Shown piece by piece: positions 55,696 to 64,000 of a stretch of DNA of 64,000 bases. The notes under the pieces are model-generated. The model did no database searches. It was not told the DNA's origin and saw only the letters and a program-made list of their open reading frames with translations. Numbering within the stretch: position 1 is the stretch's first letter; every line of letters begins with the position of its first letter. Made by a program: the position numbers and the translations under genes. The DNA is from Bacteroidota bacterium. Lineage in GTDB: Bacteria; Bacteroidota; Bacteroidia; Bacteroidales; WCHB1-69. The stretch covers positions 1 through 64,000 of the forward strand of contig JAEZOU010000016.1 in NCBI GenBank assembly GCA_023413895.1, written 5' to 3'.

Positions 55696-57168
55696 TTAAA
55701 TTCCAGAGCTATAGTTAGGAGCTTCGCTTGTGATAGTAACATCGTGAGGGTGACTTTCGGCAACACCAGCATTGGTAATACGACAGAATTTTGCATTATG
55801 AAGTTCTTCCACAGTTCTTGCGCCGCAATAGCCCATTCCAGAACGAAGTCCACCAGCCATTTGGTAAATCACTTCGTAGAGACCACCTTTATAAGGCACG
55901 CGACCAGAGATTCCTTCAGGAACTAACTTACGAGCATCGTCAACATCACCTTGCATATAACGATCTTTAGAACCGCACTGCATTGCTTCGAGTGATCCCA
56001 TTCCGCGGTAAGTTTTAAACTTACGACCATTGAAGAGGATTGTTTGTCCTGGAGATTCTTCAACGCCAGCTAAAAGACTACCCAGCATTACGGAACTTCC
56101 ACCAGCAGCCAAAGCCTTAACAATATCACCAGAATAGCGAACACCTCCATCAGCGATAATTGGAACATTATATTTTTGAGTTGCTTTAAACACGTTATAG
56201 ATAGCACTTACTTGAGGTACACCAACACCAGCGACAACGCGAGTTGTACAGATAGAGCCTGGGCCAATACCCACTTTAATAGCATCAGCACCAGCTTCTG
56301 CCAACATAATTCCTGCTTCTGCGGTTGCGATATTACCCACAACTACATCGACACTTGGAAATTTTGCTTTTACCTCTTTCAATTTGGTAACCACATTGAG
56401 AGAATGACCATGTGCGCAATCTAACACTATAGCATCAACGCCAGCAGCCACCAAAGCTTCTGTACGTTCCAATGCATCATTAGTAATACCCACACCGGCT
56501 GCCACACGCAAACGCCCGCGAGAATCCTTGCATGCAAAAGGCTTATCTTTTACTTTCGTAATATCTTTATAGGTTATCAAACCTAATAAATAGCCATTAT
56601 CATCAACAACAGGTAATTTTTCAATTTTATGTTGTTGCAAAATTTCACTGGCGCGTTTTAAGTCGGTAGAGTTATTGGTAGTGATCAGTTCGCGCGTCAT
56701 CACCAATTCGATACGTTTGTTATAATCGCGTTCGAAACGAAGGTCGCGATTGGTAACAATACCTACCAATTTATTATGTTCATCTACAACAGGAATACCG
56801 CCGATATGAAACTCCGACATCAACTTCAGTGCATCTCCTACGCATTGTTGTGGATGGATGGTTACGGGTTCGTTAATCATACCATTTTCCGCTCTCTTAA
56901 CGTAGGAAACCTGCTTAGCTTGCTCTTGAATCGTCATATTTTTGTGAATTACGCCGATACCTCCTTCGCGAGCAATTGCAATTGCCAATTGTGCTTCGGT
57001 TACGGTATCCATCGCTGCCGATACAAAAGGAACGTTCAAGGTTATGTTTTTGGTAAAACGAGATGATAAATTTACATCTCTTGGAATAATTTCTGAATAG
57101 GAGGGAATCAACAACAAATCGTCGAAAGTCAATCCCTCTAAGCAAACTCTATCTTCGTAAAATGACAT
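55696..57168 (-). CDS. guaB: IMP dehydrogenase
   Basis: A 490-residue enzyme that oxidises IMP to XMP, the committed step of GMP synthesis. The (beta/alpha)8 core carries LTFDDLLLIPSYSE, GNIATAEAG and the catalytic Cys loop GPGSICTTRVVAG. A CBS pair (about 95-210) is inserted after the first strands. The flap YKGGLYEVIYQMAGGL and the C-terminal ESHPHDVTIT are typical. Divergent from tilS, with overlapping promoters. Confidence 0.97.
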   Translation of the reverse strand: MSFYEDRVCLEGLTFDDLLLIPSYSEIIPRDVNLSSRFTKNITLNVPFVSAAMDTVTEAQLAIAIAREGGIGVIHKNMTIQEQAKQVSYVKRAENGMINEPVTIHPQQCVGDALKLMSEFHIGGIPVVDEHNKLVGIVTNRDLRFERDYNKRIELVMTRELITTNNSTDLKRASEILQQHKIEKLPVVDDNGYLLGLITYKDITKVKDKPFACKDSRGRLRVAAGVGITNDALERTEALVAAGVDAIVLDCAHGHSLNVVTKLKEVKAKFPSVDVVVGNIATAEAGIMLAEAGADAIKVGIGPGSICTTRVVAGVGVPQVSAIYNVFKATQKYNVPIIADGGVRYSGDIVKALAAGGSSVMLGSLLAGVEESPGQTILFNGRKFKTYRGMGSLEAMQCGSKDRYMQGDVDDARKLVPEGISGRVPYKGGLYEVIYQMAGGLRSGMGYCGARTVEELHNAKFCRITNAGVAESHPHDVTITSEAPNYSSGI

Positions 57169-57184
57169 CTATGTTAATTTTGAA

Positions 57185-57217
57185 TTTGCGTGCAAAGATA
57201 AAAAAATATTACTTTTG
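57185..57217 (+). promoter_or_regulatory. tilS promoter overlapping the divergent guaB promoter
   Basis: Plus strand: TTTG (57185-57188), 21 bases, TACTTTTG (57210-57217). Minus strand: TATCTTTG (57193-57200), the -7 box of guaB, lies between these two elements. The tilS ATG at 57227 is only 9 bases after its -7 box, so its mRNA should have almost no leader. Confidence 0.75.
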
Positions 57218-57226
57218 CACCCATCT

Positions 57227-58534
57227 ATGAGAGAAGTTTTTTTTAGAAATATTCAAAAATTAGTTCCCAACGTTGAAAATGCTCGTTTTTTACTAGCTGT
57301 AAGTGGGGGGATAGACTCTGTTGTAATGGCGCATCTCTTTGCTTCTTGGAACCTCAATTTTGATATTGCTCACTGCAATTTTCATCTGCGAGGCAAGGAG
57401 TCGAATGAAGATATGAATTTTATTCAAAGTATTGATTTTCTTAAAGATAGAAAGATTTTTATAAAAGAATTCGATACCTATAAAATTCAAGAAAACTCGG
57501 GTAAATCGATTGAGATGGTGGCACGTGATTTGCGTTACAAATGGTTTGATGAGCTACTACCAAACTACGATTTTTTGTGTACCGCACACCACGCCAACGA
57601 CAATGCAGAAACACTATTGCTAAATCTTGTACGGGGAACAGGATACCGCGGATTGAATGCAATCCCGCAGAAAAATGGGAAAATTTTGCGTCCTTTGCTC
57701 CATTTTTCATCACAACAAATTGAAAATTATGCACAAGAAAATGAAATTTTCTATCGTGTGGACACCTCCAATTTTTCGCTCATTTATCACAGAAATAAGA
57801 TTCGCCATCAGTTGATTCCGATTTTGGAGGAGATTAATCCCGAATTTATTAAAACTACAACTCGAAATATAAAAATCTTCCATTCTCAATACAATTTTTA
57901 TCAAAAACAGATAGAAAAAGTAAAAGCTGAATTTGTAGAACATCTACAAGATTGTGTCAAAATAAAATTTGAGCAGCTTCTATCATATGAAGACTCTCAA
58001 CTTATTCTGTATGAAATTATTAGTGATTTCGGATTTTCTTCAACTATAGCAGAACAAATTTTGAAAAAACCTCATCGGGAGAACGGAAAGCGTTTTTTTT
58101 CTAATAATTTTATGCTAATTCAACATCAGGGAGAACTAAGGATATATCATTTGGAAGATATTTATAATGAAGAATTTATAATTAAAAATGAAGTTGACTT
58201 CCTAAAATTAGGTTTCCAGATTGAACGTTTTCCAATTCATCACCAGCCAAAATTTGAAAAAGATCCCAATATTCTTTATGTAGATGTAAAAAAATTGGTT
58301 TTTCCATTAACTTTACGACATTGGAAATTTGGCGATTTTCTATTTCCTTTGGGAATGAGAGGAAAGAAAAAGGTCAGCGATTTGTTCACTGACCTAAAGG
58401 TGGATTGCCAGCAAAAGCAGCAGGCATTTATCTTAACATCACAAGATAATATTGTTTGGGTAGTTGGCTATCGAAGTGATAATCGATTCAAAATTGATCA
58501 AACGACTACGGAATATTTTCGAATTTGTCGTTAG
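57227..58534 (+). CDS. tilS: tRNA(Ile)-lysidine synthetase
   Basis: A 435-residue enzyme that converts C34 of tRNA-Ile(CAU) to lysidine. The PP-loop SGGIDS (26-31) binds ATP; further motifs are AHCNFHLRGKES, TAHHANDNAETLLLNLVRGT and the GLNAIPQKNGKILRPLL stretch. The C-terminal domain carries the RHWKFGDFLFPLGMRGKKKV block, as in TilS. Essential for AUA decoding. ATG 57227 fits the promoter and the family N-terminus. The 3' end overlaps pepP by 4 bases, tail to tail. Confidence 0.95.
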   Translation: MREVFFRNIQKLVPNVENARFLLAVSGGIDSVVMAHLFASWNLNFDIAHCNFHLRGKESNEDMNFIQSIDFLKDRKIFIKEFDTYKIQENSGKSIEMVARDLRYKWFDELLPNYDFLCTAHHANDNAETLLLNLVRGTGYRGLNAIPQKNGKILRPLLHFSSQQIENYAQENEIFYRVDTSNFSLIYHRNKIRHQLIPILEEINPEFIKTTTRNIKIFHSQYNFYQKQIEKVKAEFVEHLQDCVKIKFEQLLSYEDSQLILYEIISDFGFSSTIAEQILKKPHRENGKRFFSNNFMLIQHQGELRIYHLEDIYNEEFIIKNEVDFLKLGFQIERFPIHHQPKFEKDPNILYVDVKKLVFPLTLRHWKFGDFLFPLGMRGKKKVSDLFTDLKVDCQQKQQAFILTSQDNIVWVVGYRSDNRFKIDQTTTEYFRICR

Positions 58535-59820
58535 TTTTTGCTCATCAATTCTTCAATTTCTTCTACTTCTACAGGCATCTCAGCCATTAAGTCGATAGGT
58601 GTTTCGGCTACTACAACATCTGTTTCAATTCTCACACCAATTCCCTCTTCTGCTATATAAATTCCTGGTTCGCAACTCAAAACCATTCCTGGTTCAAAGA
58701 TCCAATCTCTTTGTCCTACATCGTGAACATCTAAACCGATAAAGTGACTGGTATTGTGCATATAATATTTCTTAAATAGTGGCATTTCTGGATTTTGTTT
58801 TGCCACATCTTCTGCAGTATAAAGACCTAATTTTATCAACTCTTCGTCCATTCTTTTAAAAACGAAATCATTGATTTTATGGATATTCATACCAGGTTTA
58901 AAAAGAGGAATTGTTTCTTTATAGATTGAGAGCACGGCATTATAAACCTGTTTTTGGCGTGGTGAGAATTTTCCATTTACAGGGATTGTTCGAGAAGCAT
59001 CGCCTGCGTAATTAGCATACTCTGCACCGAAATCCATCAACAGCAACTCTCCATCTTTCATTATCTTATCATTTTTGATATAGTGCAAAATGCAGGTATC
59101 ATTTCCAGAAGCGATAATTGGTGCGAAAGAGTGTCCAGAAGCTCCATTTCTTATCATTTCATAAGTCATTTCTGCTTCAATTTCATACTCATATTTACCA
59201 GGTTTTACTGCTTTAAGGGCGCGTGCAAACGCTTTCTCCGTAATTTGGCAAGCGTGTTTCATTGCATCCAACTCTTCAGGGTGTTTCACGCTGCGGAGAG
59301 GATACAAAATTGGAGCCAAACGTCTGAATTCGTGCAAAGGATACTCCTTGCGCAATTGCTCAGCAAGACGAACCTCTTGAGTTGGGTGCGTCACTTTCAT
59401 TCGAGGGTTTTCAGGAAGATGCATATACACACGCTTTGTATTCACCATCAAATCTTGAAGCACAGATTCAAAATTTTCGGTAAAAAACACCTGTTTGATA
59501 CCCGAAATTTGGGTAGCTTCCTCCTTACTCAAACGATGGCCAAACCAAACTACCATCTCAGGAGATGGATTTTTGACAAACAAAATTTCGCGATAAGCAG
59601 GATTGGGGTGCCAAGGTGCCATTGCCAAAACTGTTTCCTCTTGGTCGATACCTGTAAGATAAAGCAATTCTGAATTTTGACGAAATGGGAAAGTGGTATC
59701 TCCGCAACGAGGATACTCATCATGTGAAGTTAACAACACCAAAGAGCCCTCTTCAATTTCATTGACTACATTTTGGCGATTTCTGATGTAGAAATCTGCA
59801 CTTAGGGGTTTATATCTCAT
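58531..59820 (-). CDS. pepP: Xaa-Pro aminopeptidase (M24B)
   Basis: A 429-residue metallopeptidase that removes the N-terminal residue before proline. The N-domain includes FPFRQNSELLYLTGI. The pita-bread domain has the metal ligands in LLMDFGAEYANYAGDASRT, HNTSHFIGLDVHD, SCEPGIYIAEE and RIETDVVV. Normal length. It is the last gene of the tadA-barrel-glmM-pepP operon, 2 bases after glmM. Confidence 0.93.
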   Translation of the reverse strand: MRYKPLSADFYIRNRQNVVNEIEEGSLVLLTSHDEYPRCGDTTFPFRQNSELLYLTGIDQEETVLAMAPWHPNPAYREILFVKNPSPEMVVWFGHRLSKEEATQISGIKQVFFTENFESVLQDLMVNTKRVYMHLPENPRMKVTHPTQEVRLAEQLRKEYPLHEFRRLAPILYPLRSVKHPEELDAMKHACQITEKAFARALKAVKPGKYEYEIEAEMTYEMIRNGASGHSFAPIIASGNDTCILHYIKNDKIMKDGELLLMDFGAEYANYAGDASRTIPVNGKFSPRQKQVYNAVLSIYKETIPLFKPGMNIHKINDFVFKRMDEELIKLGLYTAEDVAKQNPEMPLFKKYYMHNTSHFIGLDVHDVGQRDWIFEPGMVLSCEPGIYIAEEGIGVRIETDVVVAETPIDLMAEMPVEVEEIEELMSKN

Positions 59821-59822
59821 AA

Positions 59823-61217
59823 TTATTGTTCGTTAATAATTTCCTTAATATCATTCAAAATCTTTTTTGCCAAATTTTCGGCAATTGACATATTTGCGGC
59901 TTCGGCATAGATACGGATAATCGGTTCTGTATTGGAAGCGCGAAGGTGGATCCAATTATCTTCAAAATCTACTTTCACACCATCTATCCTATTAACACTA
60001 TACGCTTTATATTTTTCAGCCACACAATCTAAAATATGAGGCACATTTGTTTCGGGTTTAAGTTCTATTTTATTTTTAGAGATAAAATAGGTTGGAAATT
60101 GGCTTTTAATCTGTACGGGTGATTTCTTTGTTTTAGCCATATAGGTCAAGAAGAGAGCGATGCCCACCAAAGCATCTCTTCCGTAATGTAAAGCAGGGAG
60201 AATAATTCCACCATTTCCTTCACCTCCGATGATAGCATTGGTTTCCTTCATCTTTTCCACTACATTTACCTCTCCTACGGCAGCGGCGGCATACGAAACG
60301 CCATATTTTTCGCTAATATCGCGCAAAGCTCTGGTAGAAGAGAGATTAGAAACGGTATTTCCTTTTTGGTTTTGCAAAATATAATCAGCAATTGCCACCA
60401 AAGAGTACTCCTCGCCAAACATTTCACCATTTTCCATTACAATTGCCAAGCGGTCCACATCGGGATCCACAACGAAACCTACATGGAAACTATTTTTGTC
60501 GATAAGACTAGAGATTTCCGTTAGATGCTCAGGAAGAGGTTCTGGGTTGTGCGCAAAAACACCTGTAGGTTCTCCGTTGAGAATTGTGCATCTTTTCACA
60601 CCTAACTTTTTTAATAATTGGGCGATAGCCATTCCGCCAGTAGAATTTACTGCGTCAACAGCCACGTTAAAGTTTGCACGACTAATTGCATCCACATCTA
60701 CCCATTCTAGAGCTAGAATTTTCTCTATATGGTCAGCAATAGCGTTTTCGTAAGAACTATAATGTCCCAATTTTTTAGCCTCTGCATAGGTAAAGTCAGC
60801 CTCTTTCACCCATTGTTGAATGCGTGTGCCATCAGCACCAGAAACAAACTCACCATTGCTACGGAGCAACTTCAACGCATTCCATTGCATTGGGTTATGG
60901 CTTGCCGTGATGATAATTCCACCATCTGCCTCATGACTTACAACAGACATCTCAACAGTAGGAGTAGTTGATAAACCGAGGTCAATTACATCGGCACCCA
61001 TACTTTGGATAGTTCCGCAAACAATAGAACTAACCATTTCGCCAGAGATGCGCGCATCGCGACCTACCACAATACGCAAAGTTTTGTTGGGCTCATTTTC
61101 TTTCAAAAGTGTAAGAAATGCAGACACATATTTCACAATATCGATAGGTGTAAGATTTTCACCAACTTTTCCACCAATCGTTCCTCTAATTCCTGAAATT
61201 GAAGATATTAACGACAT
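59823..61217 (-). CDS. glmM: Phosphoglucosamine mutase (GlmM-like)
   Basis: A 464-residue alpha-D-phosphohexomutase. The phosphoserine loop is IIITASHNPMQWN (Ser106), the metal loop is DPDVDRLAIV, the sugar loop GGEGNGGIILP, and the phosphate-binding end RASNTEPIIRIYAE. It should interconvert GlcN-6-P and GlcN-1-P for UDP-GlcNAc and peptidoglycan; phosphoglucomutase or phosphomannomutase activity cannot be excluded. The spacing to the upstream barrel gene is 18 bases. Confidence 0.88.
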   Translation of the reverse strand: MSLISSISGIRGTIGGKVGENLTPIDIVKYVSAFLTLLKENEPNKTLRIVVGRDARISGEMVSSIVCGTIQSMGADVIDLGLSTTPTVEMSVVSHEADGGIIITASHNPMQWNALKLLRSNGEFVSGADGTRIQQWVKEADFTYAEAKKLGHYSSYENAIADHIEKILALEWVDVDAISRANFNVAVDAVNSTGGMAIAQLLKKLGVKRCTILNGEPTGVFAHNPEPLPEHLTEISSLIDKNSFHVGFVVDPDVDRLAIVMENGEMFGEEYSLVAIADYILQNQKGNTVSNLSSTRALRDISEKYGVSYAAAAVGEVNVVEKMKETNAIIGGEGNGGIILPALHYGRDALVGIALFLTYMAKTKKSPVQIKSQFPTYFISKNKIELKPETNVPHILDCVAEKYKAYSVNRIDGVKVDFEDNWIHLRASNTEPIIRIYAEAANMSIAENLAKKILNDIKEIINEQ

Positions 61218-61235
61218 ATATATAGTATTTTATTC

Positions 61236-61835
61236 TTATTCTGCTGAAAATTTAAATATTAACCCTGCTTCCAACTGCACAAAGATAAGATTTTTATCAA
61301 ATAATGTTGCATATTCACTATTACTACAACGATTTGCCACTAAAAAATTGTACATCGGTGTAGCAGAAATTCCCAAACCCACTTTTCGACTTATATAATA
61401 ATGTAAAGAAATTGGGACAGACACTCCGATAAAGTATCCATTATCCATCAATGTTGAAAATCCAATTGTATTGACGGAATCTTCTGAAAAAGTTTTATTA
61501 TTTTTCAGGTTCACGAATGCCAAACCGCCACCTACTTGGAACAGCCAATTTTCTTTAAAGGGAAGTTGATAATGAGCAGAGATTCGATATTCAAACTTCT
61601 GATATACATTTTTCACATTTAATTCTGGTGCTGGGTTTGCCTTTGCCCAACCAAAATTTGCCTTTACTATTAAGTTATCAGCCCAACCATCAAAACCTAT
61701 AGAAGCGCGCACACCCATCGACTGATTAGCGGGTTTGTAAGAGCTAAAATCTTTATCGAAAAAAATTTCAAAAACCTGCGAAAATAGCGGAGAAATTGCA
61801 AAAATTAGAAGAAGTGATAGAAGATTTTTTTTCAT
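61236..61835 (-). CDS. Small outer-membrane beta-barrel protein
   Basis: A 199-residue protein with a signal peptide (about 1-19, SPLFSQ) and about eight amphipathic strands, such as NWLFQVGGGLAFVNL and VGLGISATPMYNFLV. It ends with LEAGLIFKFSAE, typical of OmpA/OmpW-size barrels in this phylum. No specific function is recognised. It lies between tadA and glmM, 17 and 18 bases from each. Confidence 0.75.
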   Translation of the reverse strand: MKKNLLSLLLIFAISPLFSQVFEIFFDKDFSSYKPANQSMGVRASIGFDGWADNLIVKANFGWAKANPAPELNVKNVYQKFEYRISAHYQLPFKENWLFQVGGGLAFVNLKNNKTFSEDSVNTIGFSTLMDNGYFIGVSVPISLHYYISRKVGLGISATPMYNFLVANRCSNSEYATLFDKNLIFVQLEAGLIFKFSAE

Positions 61836-61852
61836 TTTGTTCCGATTTCAAT

Positions 61853-62296
61853 TTATTTTTTACGCATTTGACTAAAAAATTGAAGTAAAATTTCTGTACA
61901 TTGAGGCTCTAGGATTCCTTTTTTTACCACTGTTTTAGGATGAAGAATTTGTTGATTTAGGGTAGAAAATCCACGTTTAGGATCGGAGCTAGCGTAGATT
62001 AGGCCGCCCAATTGTGCCCAAAAGATAGCGCCTGCGCACATCACGCAAGGTTCCAAAGTTACGTAGAGCGTACAATCGTTTAAATATTTAGCTCCCAAAT
62101 AATTAGATGCTGCTGTTATAGCTTGAATTTCGGCGTGAGCGGTTACATCTTGTAGGCGTTGTGTTAGGTTATATCCCCTACCAATAATTTGGTCTTGTAG
62201 TACTACCACTGCGCCTACAGGAATCTCTCCAACTTCGTAAGCTTTTTCTGCCTCTAAATAGGCTTGCCGCATAAAATATTCTTCCGTAAAAATCAT
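61853..62296 (-). CDS. tadA: tRNA adenosine-34 deaminase
   Basis: A 147-residue zinc deaminase that converts A34 to inosine in tRNA-Arg(ACG), which is encoded in this window at 36839-36912. Catalytic zinc motif: HAE (His54, Glu56) and PCVMC (Cys84, Cys87). Normal length. It starts a four-gene operon. A -7 box lies only 4 bases before the ATG, so the mRNA is probably leaderless. Confidence 0.95.
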   Translation of the reverse strand: MIFTEEYFMRQAYLEAEKAYEVGEIPVGAVVVLQDQIIGRGYNLTQRLQDVTAHAEIQAITAASNYLGAKYLNDCTLYVTLEPCVMCAGAIFWAQLGGLIYASSDPKRGFSTLNQQILHPKTVVKKGILEPQCTEILLQFFSQMRKK

Positions 62297-62300
62297 TTTG

Positions 62301-62308
62301 CAAAAATA
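62301..62308 (-). promoter_or_regulatory. -7 box abutting the tadA start codon
   Basis: On the minus strand this reads TATTTTTG; only 4 bases (CAAA) separate it from the ATG at 62296. Transcription starting at the normal distance would begin at or within the start codon. No clear -33 element. Confidence 0.55.
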
Positions 62309-62365
62309 CCGAAACTTTTTTTATTTGAACTATAAAATAATCTCACTTTTTTTAGAAAAGTTCAC

Positions 62366-62373
62366 TATATTTG
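62366..62373 (+). promoter_or_regulatory. -7 box for the heptose epimerase gene
   Basis: TATATTTG, 22 bases before the ATG at 62396; the predicted leader is about 15 bases. No clear TTTG at -33. Confidence 0.5.
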
Positions 62374-62395
62374 CACAAAATTTAATTGTGTTTTT

Positions 62396-63361
62396 ATGAT
62401 AGTCGTTACAGGAGCTGCTGGCTTTATTGGGAGTTGTTTAGTTGCAAGGCTTAACAATCGTGGTTTTGAAAATATTATTATGGTTGACGATTTCTCAAAT
62501 GAGAAAAAACGGAGGAATTGGGAGAGTAAAAAGTATATTGATAAAATTCATCGCAATGACTTTTTTGCGTGGGCAGAGAACAATGCGCAACAGATAGAAT
62601 TTATTGTACACCTTGGCGCACGCACCGACACTACCGAATTCGACTACTCCATCTTTGAAGAGCTAAACGTTTCCTACTCTCGCCGAATATGGGAATTGGC
62701 AGCAAAACATCAAATTCCACTAATTTATGCATCTTCGGCAGCTACATACGGAAACGGAGAGTTTGGCTACAGCGACGACCCAACCCTCATCCCCAAATTA
62801 CAACCGCTCAACCCCTACGGAAAGTCGAAAAATGAGTTTGATAAATGGGTGCTAAAACAAACTAATCATCCACCTTTTTGGACTGGCTTCAAATTTTTCA
62901 ATGTTTTCGGGCCCAATGAATATCATAAAGGGAGAATGGCTTCTGTAGTTTTTCATTCTTTTAATCAAATTCAAGAAAATCAACAAACCAAACTATTCAA
63001 ATCACATCGTCCCGATTTTAAAGATGGCGAACAAACCCGAGATTTTATATATGTAAAAGATGTGGTTAATACCATTGCGTGGTTTATGAATCACAAACCG
63101 CAAAGTGGAATTTACAATTTAGGTACTGGCTATGCTCGCCCATTTATTGCATTGGCGCAAGCAACTTTCAAGGCTTTAAAAATGGAACCTAATATCGAAT
63201 TTGTAGATATGCCACAAGATATTCGGGAGAAGTATCAATATTACACACAAGCCGACATTCGAAGGTTGAAAAAAGTTGGAAAAGCCAAAGCTTTTCGATC
63301 TTTGGAAATCTCAGTACGCGATTATGTACAACAATATTTAGTAAAAAACAGAACGTGGTAA
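62396..63361 (+). CDS. hldD: ADP-L-glycero-D-manno-heptose 6-epimerase-like
   Basis: A 321-residue short-chain dehydrogenase/epimerase. The NAD(P) loop is VTGAAGFIGS (residues 4-13), the catalytic region has YASSAATYG and YGKSKNEFD, and the substrate side shows the HldD-type features RMASVVFHSFNQI, RDFIYVKDVV and YQYYTQADIRRL. It should convert the D,D- to the L,D-heptose for LPS core. Divergent from tadA; recQ follows. Confidence 0.88.
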   Translation: MIVVTGAAGFIGSCLVARLNNRGFENIIMVDDFSNEKKRRNWESKKYIDKIHRNDFFAWAENNAQQIEFIVHLGARTDTTEFDYSIFEELNVSYSRRIWELAAKHQIPLIYASSAATYGNGEFGYSDDPTLIPKLQPLNPYGKSKNEFDKWVLKQTNHPPFWTGFKFFNVFGPNEYHKGRMASVVFHSFNQIQENQQTKLFKSHRPDFKDGEQTRDFIYVKDVVNTIAWFMNHKPQSGIYNLGTGYARPFIALAQATFKALKMEPNIEFVDMPQDIREKYQYYTQADIRRLKKVGKAKAFRSLEISVRDYVQQYLVKNRTW

Positions 63362-63443
63362 AAATATTTATCTAACTACCAATACTTTATACAAAAATTC
63401 AAAATAAAATTATTTCTAAGGGTAAAAGATAATACATTTTTTA

Positions 63444-63451
63444 TACTTTTG
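63444..63451 (+). promoter_or_regulatory. -7 box for recQ
   Basis: TACTTTTG, 58 bases before the ATG at 63510. No well-spaced -33 element found. Confidence 0.45.
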
Positions 63452-63509
63452 TTTTCTCAATTTTCAAAGCAAATATCAGCATTAATCAATATAGATAAAA
63501 GTTGTAGTT

Positions 63510-64000
63510 ATGCAAAATATTTCGGATAGCGAAATTCAAAAAAAACTGAAGAAATTTTTTGGATTTTCAAGTTTTAAAGGTGACCAATTAAAAATTATCA
63601 AATCCTTACTGAAAGGAAAAGATTGTTTTGTAATTATGCCAACCGGTGGAGGGAAATCGTTATGTTACCAACTTCCAGCACTTCTGACAGAAGGTACCGC
63701 AATTGTAATCTCTCCGCTTATCGCTTTGATGAAAAATCAAGTAGATGCAATTCGAAACTTTGGAACCGAGTTAGGAATTGCACATTTTCTAAATTCATCG
63801 TTGACCAAAAGTGAGATCAAAGAAGTAAAAGAGGACCTGCTTGCAGGAAAAACCAAACTTCTCTATGTGGCTCCTGAAACCTTGACAAAAGATGAAAATG
63901 TGGAATTCTTTCAAGATATAAATATCTCATTTTTTGCTATTGACGAAGCGCACTGTATTTCGGAATGGGGGCACGATTTCCGCCCAGAATATCGTAGAAT
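63510..64000 (+). CDS. recQ: ATP-dependent DNA helicase RecQ, 5' part
   Basis: The first ~163 residues of a RecQ helicase, cut by the window edge. Motif 0 FGFSSFKGDQLKII, Walker A MPTGGGKSLCYQLPA, motif Ia ISPLIALMKNQV, YVAPETL and the DEAH box IDEAHCISEWGHDFRPEYRR are all present. RecQ is a 3'-5' helicase in recombinational repair. The start MQNISDSEIQKKL fits the family. Confidence 0.95.
   Translation, partial: MQNISDSEIQKKLKKFFGFSSFKGDQLKIIKSLLKGKDCFVIMPTGGGKSLCYQLPALLTEGTAIVISPLIALMKNQVDAIRNFGTELGIAHFLNSSLTKSEIKEVKEDLLAGKTKLLYVAPETLTKDENVEFFQDINISFFAIDEAHCISEWGHDFRPEYRR

Noticed and set aside
59083..59673. 196-codon plus-strand ORF
   Set aside because: Lies fully inside pepP on the opposite strand, and the translated sequence has no recognisable domain.

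Overview
The window is a gene-dense, AT-rich chromosomal segment of a Bacteroidetes bacterium, most likely of the order Bacteroidales. Several independent signs support this: three proteins end in type IX secretion system (T9SS) C-terminal sorting domains; promoters fit the Bacteroidetes sigma-ABfr pattern (TTTG, 19-21 bases, TAnnTTTG); Shine-Dalgarno sequences are mostly absent; there are lipoproteins, FadL-like outer-membrane barrels, a FISUMP-domain protein, and the coaX / barrel / TPR / lptC gene order familiar from this phylum. No phage, CRISPR array, transposase or rRNA was seen.

Layout. 1-14 kb (minus strand): a 2354-residue fn3/adhesin T9SS cargo protein; a FadL-like barrel with a Tyr/Ser-rich lipoprotein; an operon of an OmpA/TPR lipoprotein, a WbmS-type deacetylase-like protein and a GNAT acetyltransferase. 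14-28 kb (plus): mreB, a LolC/E-like permease, polA, miaA, ddl, two LysM glucosaminidase paralogues, two M23 paralogues, phoH, lpxK and a purine nucleoside phosphorylase, nearly all tightly packed. In both hydrolase pairs one copy keeps its catalytic residues and the other has lost a key one. 28-31 kb: a Rieske-like lipoprotein, tRNA-Arg(CCG), a lipoprotein cyclophilin and pheS. 31-36.5 kb (minus): the clcA-like / coaX / barrel / TPR / lptC operon with a well-formed promoter. 36.7-41.7 kb: tRNA-Phe(GAA), tRNA-Arg(ACG), a 1074-residue mosaic surface protein, a 59-codon helix-turn-helix gene, crcB and a DUF1294 protein.

41.8-46 kb (minus): an operon of three exported proteins (T9SS cargo, serine alpha/beta hydrolase, PQQ-like beta-propeller lipoprotein). 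46-53 kb (plus): pgk, an M16 peptidase, a very AT-rich FG-GAP T9SS protein, a methyltransferase-like protein, then a GC-rich intergenic repeat element. 53-62.3 kb: an M20 amidohydrolase, an orphan HsdR_N-type nuclease domain, a ZIP transporter and guaB (minus), tilS (plus), and the tadA / barrel / glmM / pepP operon (minus). 62.4-64 kb: an hldD-like epimerase and the 5' part of recQ, cut by the window end.

Themes. Much of the window serves the envelope: shape (mreB), peptidoglycan precursor synthesis and hydrolysis (glmM, ddl, glucosaminidases, M23), LPS synthesis and export (lpxK, hldD, lptC), and secreted adhesins or enzymes. The remainder is tRNA modification (miaA, tilS, tadA), translation, DNA repair and core metabolism. 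I see no single clear new defence or mobile system. The most unusual signals are the paired catalytic and apparently non-catalytic wall hydrolases, a type III pantothenate kinase lacking its catalytic aspartate, a Pol I with an eroded proofreading site, and apparently leaderless promoters on tadA and tilS.
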